Origin: Palsa-465 sp035555155 | GTDB lineage: Bacteria; Actinomycetota; Thermoleophilia; Solirubrobacterales; Solirubrobacteraceae | Assembly: GCA_035555155.1 (NCBI GenBank) | Contig: DATMGZ010000006.1 | Coordinates: forward strand, 28,743-92,742 | Direction of reading: 5' to 3' | DNA: 64,000 bases | In this document: positions 58,248 through 64,000 of the stretch, one piece after another | Numbering within the stretch: the stretch's first letter is position 1 | Layout: each line of letters opens with the position of its first letter | The notes under the pieces: generated by a model | The model's input: the letters and a program-made list of their open reading frames with translations, nothing else | Database searches by the model: none | What the model was told of the DNA's origin: nothing | Position numbers and translations under genes: made by a program

Positions 58248-59458
58248 GCGCGGTGACACCCGCCCGCCTGGTGGTCGTTCTCGCAGCGGTGGTGGTCGCC
58301 GGCGTGATCGCGGTCGCGTCGCTCGGCGGGTCCGGCGCGCTGGAGACGCTCGCCGTACTGCTCGTGATCGCCGCGGCGGCGATCGGCGCTGGTCAGGCGG
58401 TCGCGCTCGCGCGATCCCGGGGACGGGCCGGCCCGCTCTCGCGGCAGTTCGCGCTTGCGGTGGCGATCGTCGTGGCGCCGGTGCTCCTGGCGCTGGTGCT
58501 GATCGGCCTGCTGATGTTCGTCTCCGGGCACGATGCGGCACTCGTGGCCGTGATCGTGCTGTTCGTCGGCGTGGTCGCGGTGATCGCGGCTCGGCTCCCG
58601 GCCGACGGGATCCTGCGCGATGTGGCAGTGATCCGGGACGGCCTGGTCGCAGTCGGCCGCGGGGAGCGCGACGTGCGGATCAGCACCGGGGCCCGGGACG
58701 AGCTGGGCGAGCTGGCGACTGCCGCCAATGCGATGATCGCCCGGTTGGCGGCCGAGGAGGCGGCGCGCGATCAATCCGATGCCGCCAGGCGGGATCTCGT
58801 GGCCGCCGTGTCGCACGACCTGCGCACGCCGATCACCTCGCTGCGGCTGTTGGCCGAGGCGGTCGGCGACGACATCGTCGACGGCGAGACCCGGCGCGGT
58901 TACCTGGAGCGCATGCGGACCCACATCGACGCGCTGAGTGCTCTGATCGACGACCTGTTCGAGCTCTCGCGGCTCGAGGCCGGAGACATCACCTGGTCGC
59001 TCCATCGGGTCCCGCTCGGCGAGCTCGTAGGCGAGACGGTGGAGGCGATGCGGGTGCAGGCGGAGATCAAGGGCGTGGCGGTCTCGGCCGAGGTGCCCTT
59101 GGCCTTGAGTCCCGCGCAGGCCAACCCCGAGAAGCTCCAGCGGGTGCTGTTCAACCTGATCCAGAACGCGATCCGGCACACACCGGCCGACGGGAGCGTC
59201 GTGGTCCGCGCCGAGACGGTCGCCGACCGGATCGAGATCGAGGTCGCCGACACCGGTGACGGGATCGCGCCGGCGGAGCGCGAGCGGGTATTCACCGCCT
59301 TCTACCGCGGTGGCGCCGATGCCGCGCGGACGGGCAGCGGCGCTGGACTCGGCCTGGCCGTCTCCCGCGCGATCGTCGAGGCCCACGGCGGCCGTATCTG
59401 GCTGCCGGAGTCTGCCGTCGGCACGCGCGTGCGCTTCAGCCTGCCGGTGGCTGCCTGA
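58244..59458 (+). CDS. Sensor histidine kinase
   Basis: 404 residues. Membrane segments at about 7-30, 35-52, 65-88 and 92-112 leave no sizeable outside domain, so sensing is within the membrane or through partners. A HAMP-like linker (DVAVIRDGLVAVGRGERDVRI) leads to the H-box AVSHDLRTPITSLRLL and a HATPase domain with N-box FNLIQNAIRHT, G1 VADTGDGIAP and G2 GSGAGLGLAVSRAIVEAHGG. It autophosphorylates and passes phosphate to the coupled response regulator. Target genes unknown. Confidence 0.94.
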   Translation: MSAVTPARLVVVLAAVVVAGVIAVASLGGSGALETLAVLLVIAAAAIGAGQAVALARSRGRAGPLSRQFALAVAIVVAPVLLALVLIGLLMFVSGHDAALVAVIVLFVGVVAVIAARLPADGILRDVAVIRDGLVAVGRGERDVRISTGARDELGELATAANAMIARLAAEEAARDQSDAARRDLVAAVSHDLRTPITSLRLLAEAVGDDIVDGETRRGYLERMRTHIDALSALIDDLFELSRLEAGDITWSLHRVPLGELVGETVEAMRVQAEIKGVAVSAEVPLALSPAQANPEKLQRVLFNLIQNAIRHTPADGSVVVRAETVADRIEIEVADTGDGIAPAERERVFTAFYRGGADAARTGSGAGLGLAVSRAIVEAHGGRIWLPESAVGTRVRFSLPVAA

Positions 59459-59465
59459 CGGCGAA

Positions 59466-59489
59466 CGGAGCCCGCCGAAACGGGCTCCG
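59466..59489. terminator. Terminator-like hairpin between convergent genes
   Basis: CGGAGCCCG and CGGGCTCCG form a perfect 9-bp stem around CCGAAA, between the kinase stop and the next minus-strand gene's stop. No T-run. Confidence 0.65.
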
Positions 59490-59510
59490 GCTCACTGCCC
59501 GGGCTCGCCT

Positions 59511-59807
59511 TCAGGCCGGAAGCGCGGCCGTGTGCTCGCCAACGATGCGATCGAAGCGCCAGCCGCGAAGCTGGTCTCGGCTGCCGACGACGCCCATCAC
59601 GACCGCGCCGGTTCGCGCCTCGATCCGGCCCAGCAGGGCCGCGAGCCGGTCGCGCAACGCCATCGCCGGCGCCGTGTCGTCAAGCGCCCACCCTTCGTCA
59701 CCGTCTTCGACCAGCACCGTCACGCGATCGGGGTGACCGCGTTCGATCTCGTCCAACAGCTCTGTATCGGCTTCCGCCGGTCCCACGATTGCCAGTAGAT
59801 CGCTCAT
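59511..59807 (-). CDS. Small hypothetical protein
   Basis: 98 residues starting MSDLLAIVGPAEADTELLDEIERGHPDRVTVLVE, an alpha/beta start; then a helix ALRDRLAALLGRIEARTGAVVMGVVG and SRDQLRGWRFDRIVGE. Alternating strand and helix suggest a small Rossmann-like fold, perhaps a reduced universal-stress-like domain, but no ATP motif is visible. Function unknown. The longer frame upstream lacks a good start. Confidence 0.62.
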   Translation of the reverse strand: MSDLLAIVGPAEADTELLDEIERGHPDRVTVLVEDGDEGWALDDTAPAMALRDRLAALLGRIEARTGAVVMGVVGSRDQLRGWRFDRIVGEHTAALPA

Positions 59808-59915
59808 GACATCGAGTCTCCTCGCCGCGGTAAAGCGATCCTGAACGCGCTCTAACAAAACGGAAACGGTTCTCGTGCCGGCCGAGTGACACCGTCTAAC
59901 CTCGGTGGCTCAGCC

Positions 59916-60761
59916 ATGCCTGAGCTACCCGAGGTCGAGATCACCGCGCGCCTGATCGGCGAGGCTGCCGCGGGCGTCCGGATCGAGTCGGCGCTCGCGC
60001 CCGGGATCAACGCGCTCAAGACGTACGACCCGCCGCTGGCCGCGCTCGACGGGCTCGCCATCCGCGGGATCCGCCGCCGCGGCAAGCTGTTCCTGATCGA
60101 CGTCGGCGACGAGCTCACGGTGCTGATCCACCTGATGTCCGCCGGGCGGTTGCAGCTGTTCGACACGCGGGCCTCGCTGCGCGATCGCACCTCCCGTCTG
60201 CTCGTGCGCCTCGAGGACGGACGCGAGCTGCGGCTGCGCGAGTTCGGCACCAAGCAGCGCGCGTGGGTCAAGCTGCTGCGCTCCTCGGAGGTCGATGCGG
60301 AGGAGACGCTCGCCGCGCTCGGACCCGAGGGGTGGCCCGACCCCCCTGCGCTCGACGTCCTCCTCGACGTACCGCGTCCGCTCTACGCGCTGTTGCGCGA
60401 CCAGCACGTGATCGCCGGGATCGGGCGCTCGTGGGTCGACGAGATCCTCCACACGGCCCGCATCTCCCCGTTCAAGCGGGGCTCGGACCTCGACGGCGAC
60501 GAGGCCGAGCGCCTGCGGGCCGCGATCATCGAACGTGTCGGCGGGGCGATCGAGCACTACGAGCAGGTGATCGCGCTGCCGATCCCCGACAAGCTCCCGA
60601 TGCTGCTCACCGTCCACCGCCGCAACGGCGAGCCCTGCCCACGCTGCGGCGATCAGCTGGAAGCGGTCTTCTACGAGGATTACGTGATGTGCTACTGCCC
60701 GACCTGCCAGACCGACGGCAAGCTGCTCAAGGACCGTCGGCTGTCGCGACTGCTGAAATAG
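59916..60761 (+). CDS. Fpg/Nei-family DNA glycosylase
   Basis: 281 residues. PELPEVEITARLI at the very N-terminus gives the catalytic Pro1 and Glu2; RRRGKLFLIDV supplies the beta-hairpin Lys; the helix-two-turn-helix is IAGIGRSWVDEILHTARISPF with the conserved Asn replaced by Arg-Ser-Trp-Val-Asp. The C-terminal zinc finger has four Cys (CPRCG, then CPTCQ), but the usual Arg of G-R-G-T-H/Y is lacking (EDYVMCYCPTCQ). It excises oxidised bases; the altered finger suggests a distinct damage range. The peroxiredoxin gene follows after 7 bases. Confidence 0.9.
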   Translation: MPELPEVEITARLIGEAAAGVRIESALAPGINALKTYDPPLAALDGLAIRGIRRRGKLFLIDVGDELTVLIHLMSAGRLQLFDTRASLRDRTSRLLVRLEDGRELRLREFGTKQRAWVKLLRSSEVDAEETLAALGPEGWPDPPALDVLLDVPRPLYALLRDQHVIAGIGRSWVDEILHTARISPFKRGSDLDGDEAERLRAAIIERVGGAIEHYEQVIALPIPDKLPMLLTVHRRNGEPCPRCGDQLEAVFYEDYVMCYCPTCQTDGKLLKDRRLSRLLK

Positions 60762-60768
60762 GAGCCCG

Positions 60769-61230
60769 ATGAGTCTCAACCCCGGCGACGCAGCCCCCGA
60801 CTTCACCCTTCCCAACCAGGACGGCGAGCCGGTTTCGCTCGCGTCGCTCCGCGGCAGGAAGGTCGTGCTGTACTTCTACCCCAAGGCGGATACGCCCGGC
60901 TGTACCACGCAGGCGTGCGGCGTCCGGGACCACAGCGCCGACTACGCGCAGGCGAATGCCGTCGTGCTCGGCGTCTCACCGGATCCGGTGAAGAAGATCG
61001 CCAAGTTCGACCAGAAGCACGGGCTCGGCTTCCCACTGCTCGGCGACGAGGACCATGCCGTCGCCGAGGCCTACGGGGTGTGGGTCGAGAAGTCGATGTA
61101 CGGGCGCACGTACATGGGCAACGAGCGCACGACGTTCGTGATCGGGCCCGACGGCGTGATCACGGACGTGTTCCGCAAGGTCAAGCCGGCTGAGCACGAC
61201 GCGCTCGTGCTGGGCGCGCTCGCGAGCTAG
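60769..61230 (+). CDS. bcp: Thiol peroxidase, BCP/PrxQ-type peroxiredoxin
   Basis: 153 residues. LYFYPKADTPGCTTQACGVRD holds the peroxidatic Cys and a resolving Cys five residues later, the PrxQ/BCP arrangement; LGVSPDPVKKIAKFDQKHGLGFPLL and RTTFVIGPDGVI follow. It reduces hydroperoxides with thioredoxin. TAGGAG precedes the ATG, and the short gap to the glycosylase gene makes an oxidative-damage operon. Confidence 0.95.
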   Translation: MSLNPGDAAPDFTLPNQDGEPVSLASLRGRKVVLYFYPKADTPGCTTQACGVRDHSADYAQANAVVLGVSPDPVKKIAKFDQKHGLGFPLLGDEDHAVAEAYGVWVEKSMYGRTYMGNERTTFVIGPDGVITDVFRKVKPAEHDALVLGALAS

Positions 61231-61258
61231 CACCGGCCGGCGCCCGGGCGCGCGAGGG

Positions 61259-61531
61259 TTACTGCAGACCCTCGCGCGCCTCGCGCACGAGCGTCACGGC
61301 CTCGGGGAAGATGACCGCCATCACGGCGCGCAGCTGCTCAGCCTGCTGCTCGGTCGTGCCCTGGATGTTGGCGCGTTGAATCGCCGCGACGGTCAGGTCG
61401 ACCGCGAGCTTGATCGCGTTGTCGGCCCACGCGAGGCGCTGAGCGCCCTGCATCTGCTCGGCGAACTCGCCGAGCCTGCGCTGCAACTCGTCCGGGTCAC
61501 CGAACAAACCACCGAATCCGCTTCCTTCCAT
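61259..61531 (-). CDS. Small hypothetical helical protein
   Basis: 90 residues. It starts MEGSGFGGLFGDPDELQRRLGEFAEQMQGAQRLAWADNAIKLAVDL, with two long helices (about 13-30 and 35-55) and another at 60-88. No Cys, no membrane segment. It resembles a small self-associating helical protein; family unknown. Convergent with bcp. Confidence 0.6.
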   Translation of the reverse strand: MEGSGFGGLFGDPDELQRRLGEFAEQMQGAQRLAWADNAIKLAVDLTVAAIQRANIQGTTEQQAEQLRAVMAVIFPEAVTLVREAREGLQ

Positions 61532-61694
61532 GGACTGAATGGTAGCCGGTGGCGTGCGCGGGCTCTCGCCGGGCCAGTACGGCGACGGTGCCGCCGCAGG
61601 CCGGACACCTCCCGGCGCCCGAAGCGAGCTGATCCACGTGGGCGGGTGTAGGTCCTCGGCGGCGCCGGCCGAACGCCGATTCCCGCTGTCACCG

Positions 61695-61700
61695 TAGACT
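61695..61700 (+). promoter_or_regulatory. Leaderless -10 box
   Basis: TAGACT lies 9 bases before the ATG at 61710. Confidence 0.4.
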
Positions 61701-61709
61701 GGCCCGTCG

Positions 61710-61931
61710 ATGCCGCCGCCGAACGAGAACCGGGCGCGACGTCGCGACCGAATCGAGATTGCGATCAGGGTCGTCGAGCCGTTGCTCGATCTGCTGCTGT
61801 TCGTGGGCGATCGCGTGGCTCGCGTGCTCGAACCGGACGACGTCGACTACGGTCCGGCGCGGATGGCGCGGGAGGGCGAGTCGGCGCCGCGAGGACTACG
61901 CTCCTTCCATGCCCAGCGTGGGTCGCGGTGA
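61710..61931 (+). CDS. Small hypothetical protein
   Basis: 73 residues: MPPPNENRARRRDRIEIAIRVVEPLLDLLLFVGDRVARVLEPDDVDYGPARM. A basic head, one amphipathic to hydrophobic helix (about 15-40) and an acidic then Gly/Ser-rich tail. The correctly spaced -10 box and the sequence quality favour a real gene; no function can be given. Possibly membrane-associated. Confidence 0.55.
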   Translation: MPPPNENRARRRDRIEIAIRVVEPLLDLLLFVGDRVARVLEPDDVDYGPARMAREGESAPRGLRSFHAQRGSR

Positions 61932-61982
61932 ACGCCGCTCCGCATCGGGCCCGAGCGCGCACGGCGATCGGCGCCGCGCGGC

Positions 61983-61988
61983 TAGCAT
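61983..61988 (+). promoter_or_regulatory. Leaderless -10 box
   Basis: TAGCAT lies 6 bases before the ATG at 61995. Confidence 0.4.
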
Positions 61989-61994
61989 AGGCGC

Positions 61995-62867
61995 ATGAAG
62001 GCAGACGACCGCCTGCAGTATGAGGCCCGCGTGGGCACGCGGTACGCCGTGCTCGCTGCGCTGGCCGGCATTCTGCTGGTCGTCGCCGCGGCGATCCAGC
62101 TCTCGGGTCTGCACGTCAAGGTCGACGAGCTGACGGCTGACCTGATCGTCGCCCACAAGCGGTATCCGCTCGACATCATCGGCGCATTCGTGAACGCGTG
62201 TGCTCTGCTGGCCGTCGCCGGCACGCTCGCGTATCTGTACGGGGCTGTGATGGCGCGCAAGCCCGAGCTCAAGTCGTGGATCCGGATCGTGACGATCGTG
62301 GGGGGCATCCTGGCCGCCCTGTCGGGTGTCATCTACGCGTTCGTGATCGCCTCCAAGGCCAACGACTTCGTCAGCCACGGCACGCAGACCTACCAGGAGG
62401 CCCACCAGCTGACGCAGGCCACGATCGTGCTCGTGATGCCGTTCATCGGCCAGGCCGCGGCTCTGCTGTTGGCCATCGGATTCGTGCTGACGTCGCTCAA
62501 TGCGCTGCGAGTCGGCCTGTTGACCCGGTTCATGGGCTACCTCGGGATCTTCGCGGGCGTGCTGGTGATCTTCCCGATTGGCTCGCCGGTGCCGGTGGTG
62601 CAGGGCTTCTGGCTGCTGGCGCTGGCCTACCTGTTGGCCGGCCGCTGGCCCACCGGAGTGCCGCCGGCGTGGAAGAGCGGCCGAGCCGAGCCGTGGCCGT
62701 CCTCGGCCGCGATGCGCGAGCAGCGAACCAAGGCGGCCCCGGCGGGCGGTAAGGCGGGCGCCAGGACGAAGCCCGCCCGCGCTCCGGCGCCCCAGCCGGT
62801 CCCCGCCACCGGTGCGCGCGGACCGCGCGCCGAGACGTCCAAGCGAAAGCGCAAGCGCCGCAAGTAG
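61995..62867 (+). CDS. Integral membrane protein of unknown function
   Basis: 290 residues. Six hydrophobic segments (about 17-36, 58-82, 97-116, 138-158, 170-188, 195-210) with a loop containing SGLHVKVDELTADL between the first two. The last 75 residues are a strongly basic, Ala/Pro-rich tail ending KRKRKRRK, presumably cytoplasmic and able to bind nucleic acid or acidic lipid. No family recognised with certainty. Divergence from neighbours and a leaderless start suggest a single-gene unit. Confidence 0.75.
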   Translation: MKADDRLQYEARVGTRYAVLAALAGILLVVAAAIQLSGLHVKVDELTADLIVAHKRYPLDIIGAFVNACALLAVAGTLAYLYGAVMARKPELKSWIRIVTIVGGILAALSGVIYAFVIASKANDFVSHGTQTYQEAHQLTQATIVLVMPFIGQAAALLLAIGFVLTSLNALRVGLLTRFMGYLGIFAGVLVIFPIGSPVPVVQGFWLLALAYLLAGRWPTGVPPAWKSGRAEPWPSSAAMREQRTKAAPAGGKAGARTKPARAPAPQPVPATGARGPRAETSKRKRKRRK

Positions 62868-63020
62868 CTCGCACATCCGTCCGTGCGGGTGTGTGCCCGC
62901 GCCGCGGCTGCCGATGACGGATCTCAGAGGCGCCTATCCCGGCACGAAGGCGGGGGAGGCACCCACAGCTTCAGGGTCCTCGTTCCCGCCGTAACCACCA
63001 CCCGTGCCAACTCTCTCGAT

Positions 63021-63098
63021 CGTTACCCCGTCGCCCGCTGCGCCACGTTCTGAGGGCTTGCGCCCTCTGAGCAGATCCGTGCACGGCGACGGGTAACG
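63021..63098 (+). ncRNA. Possible structured RNA in a 564-base gap
   Basis: CGTTACCCCGTCGCC (63021-63035) pairs with GGCGACGGGTAACG (63085-63098) as a 14-bp stem with one bulged C. Inside are a GAGGGC-TTGC-GCCCTC hairpin (63052-63067) and CTGC/GCAG and CACG/CGTG pairs that would cross. A strong hairpin follows at 63114. The gap 62868-63431 otherwise has no convincing gene. It could be a riboswitch or attenuator leader, or the 5' part of a decayed group II intron. Confidence 0.4.
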
Positions 63099-63113
63099 CC
63101 CCGGCCGAGACTG

Positions 63114-63144
63114 CCCCGACCCCTGTCCACGCCAGGGGTCGGGG
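63114..63144 (+). terminator. Strong hairpin, terminator- or attenuator-like
   Basis: CCCCGACCCCT and AGGGGTCGGGG form a perfect 11-bp stem around GTCCACGCC, followed by TTGCGG. It closes the structured region just upstream. Confidence 0.65.
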
Positions 63145-63295
63145 TTGCGGGGCCTGTCCGGTGGCCGGTGACCGTTCGTCGTGCCACCGGCGCCGCTGGA
63201 CCGCTCGCCGGCACCGTCCACCGATCCGCTGTTGCACAGCGCACCGGCCCGGATGCACGTTTCCGCGCGACAAGTCCAGCGAGTAGGAGGAGCAG

Positions 63296-63400
63296 ATGTC
63301 GACGCAGTCAACTCGACCTTCGGCCGCGTCGTGCTGCCGGTGGCGCCGCTCAGCCGTCCCACCACCCGCTGACCGTGGGATAAGCAGACAGTTCGGGTAG
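63296..63400 (+). CDS. Possible 34-residue short ORF with strong ribosome site
   Basis: GGAGGAG stands 3 bases before an ATG that opens MSTQSTRPSAASCCRWRRSAV and ends at TAG 63398-63400. The ribosome site is the best in this part of the window, but the sequence matches nothing known; it contains two adjacent Cys. It may be a leader peptide or a truncated gene start. Confidence 0.3.
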   Translation: MSTQSTRPSAASCCRWRRSAVPPPADRGISRQFG

Positions 63401-63431
63401 AAAGAGGTCAACAGCCACACACCAGGTGGTC

Positions 63432-63846
63432 GTGGCAATGCTCGCCTGCGCGCGCATCGGCGCTCCGCACAACGTCGTCTTCGGCGGCTTCTCGGCGGAG
63501 TCGGTCCGCGAGCGGATGGAGTTCTCCGAGGCCAAGGCGCTGATCACGGTCGACGGCGCTCGGCGCAAGGGCAAGACAGCCCCGGTCAAGCAGCAGGTCG
63601 ATGAGGTGATGGGCGATCTGGCCACGCTCGAGCACGTGATTGTGGTCAAGCACACCGACGCTGAGTGCAAGCTGAAGCTGGGCCGACGACCTGCCGAAGA
63701 CCCGGTCGGGCAAGATCATGCGCCGCCTGCTGCGCGATATCGCCGAGGGACGGGCGCTGGGCGATGTGACGACGCTCCGCGACCCGGACGTGATGGCCCA
63801 GCTCGAGGGGAAGATCAAGGAGGAGCAGGCGGCGGCGGACGGCTAG
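63432..63846 (+). pseudogene. acs: Acetyl-CoA synthetase remnant with internal deletion
   Basis: From 63432 the frame reads VAMLACARIGAPHNVVFGGFSAESV, the Acs segment around residue 150, up to EHVIVVKHTDAECKL. Near 63678 it jumps, one base out of frame, to WADDLPKTRSGKIMRRLLRDIAEGRALGD and the normal Acs C-terminus with a stop at 63846. The N-terminus and about 300 central residues, including the adenylation P-loop, are missing. The C-terminal PKTRSGK holds the Lys acetylated by Pat enzymes in functional Acs. Confidence 0.88.
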
Positions 63847-63952
63847 TCCGCCACCGCCCGCTGATCCTCACGAGACGTTCAGCGCGGTGTCGTCGATCAC
63901 GAAGCTCGTGGTTCGCCAAACCGCGCACCTTTCTCGATGAAGGTCCGACCTC

Positions 63953-63958
63953 TACCCT
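63953..63958 (+). promoter_or_regulatory. Leaderless -10 box of the DUF2277 gene
   Basis: TACCCT lies 6 bases before the ATG at 63965. Confidence 0.45.
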
Positions 63959-63964
63959 TGTGGG

Positions 63965-64000
63965 ATGTGCCGAAGCATTCGAACCCTCCACAACTTCGAA
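63965..64000 (+). CDS. DUF2277 family protein, N-terminal fragment
   Basis: The last 12 codons of the window read MCRSIRTLHNFE, the invariant start of DUF2277 proteins, small (about 90 residues) actinobacterial proteins of unknown function. The gene is cut by the window edge. The correctly placed -10 box supports the start. Confidence 0.75.
   Translation, partial: MCRSIRTLHNFE

Noticed and set aside
62934..63365. 143-codon minus-strand frame in the non-coding gap
   Set aside because: Sequence is low-complexity and Pro/Arg/Gly-rich, no ribosome site or -10 box on that strand; the DNA is better explained by RNA-like stems.
63848..63930. Minus-strand coding-like tail (RTTSFVIDDTALNVS)
   Set aside because: Too short and without start or neighbours to decide; may be chance or another remnant.

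Overview
The window is about 70% G+C, uses many GTG starts, and its genes overlap by ATGA/GTGA junctions. Gene content points to an actinobacterium, most likely class Thermoleophilia (Solirubrobacter/Conexibacter-like): an actinobacterial E2-E1 fused 2-oxoglutarate dehydrogenase, an ATL protein, a glutamine-synthetase-like amine ligase, a c-di-AMP riboswitch before a cell-wall hydrolase, and several small proteins of a kind I associate with that class. The assignment is inference from gene style, not from a marker RNA; no rRNA, tRNA, CRISPR array or intact insertion sequence was seen.

Layout. 1-3.5 kb: tail of a crotonase, YjbQ, an alkyltransferase-like repair protein, a riboswitch-controlled secreted hydrolase and an RpoD-like sigma factor. 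3.5-7.8 kb: a 1435-residue Kgd-type protein carrying its own two lipoyl domains. 7.8-22 kb: mostly housekeeping and detoxification genes (Nudix, AGPS-like FAD enzyme, PanE-like reductase, glyoxalases I and II back to back, UbiB-like kinase, ferritin-like protein, pyruvate kinase, M29 aminopeptidase, two metallo-beta-lactamase-fold proteins, secreted alpha-galactosidase). 22-25.8 kb: metF, a fatty acid desaturase, acetyltransferase, metallopeptidase. 25.7-33 kb: a catabolic cluster for an amine or amino acid (SDR, aldehyde dehydrogenase, APC permease, glutamine-synthetase-like ligase, two paralogous FadR/GntR regulators, a universal stress protein). 33-41 kb: citrate synthase, dCTP deaminase, PfkB kinase, DoxX, DEAD-box helicase, cyclophilin, plus an intergenic array of repeats and hairpins at 34.3 kb and an aldehyde dehydrogenase remnant at 41 kb. 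42-49.8 kb: a divergent locus of three zinc-ribbon proteins (one a membrane-anchored phosphoesterase-like protein) abutting the phosphate uptake genes pstB-pstA-pstC and a divergent pstS that is frameshifted. 49.8-52.6 kb: DsbA-like protein, lipoprotein, and a HAD plus APH-kinase pair like the N-terminal half of ACAD10. 53-59.5 kb: a Crp-like coiled-coil protein, receiver-less CheB, CheR-PAS-PAS, a small protein and an OmpR/histidine-kinase pair. 59.5-64 kb: Fpg/Nei glycosylase, peroxiredoxin, small proteins, then a 560-bp non-coding stretch with RNA-like structure, an internally deleted acs pseudogene, and the first 12 codons of a DUF2277 gene.

Transcription. A TAnnnT hexamer lies 6 to 10 bases before the start codon of many genes with no Shine-Dalgarno sequence, so leaderless transcription appears to be the default here; genes with long leaders carry clear GGAGG-type sites instead. 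The strongest candidates for something undescribed are the three-protein zinc-ribbon locus with its duplicated 20-bp operator-like repeat, the paired-hairpin element at 34.3 kb, the structured region at 63.0-63.1 kb, and the all-in-one lipoylated Kgd.
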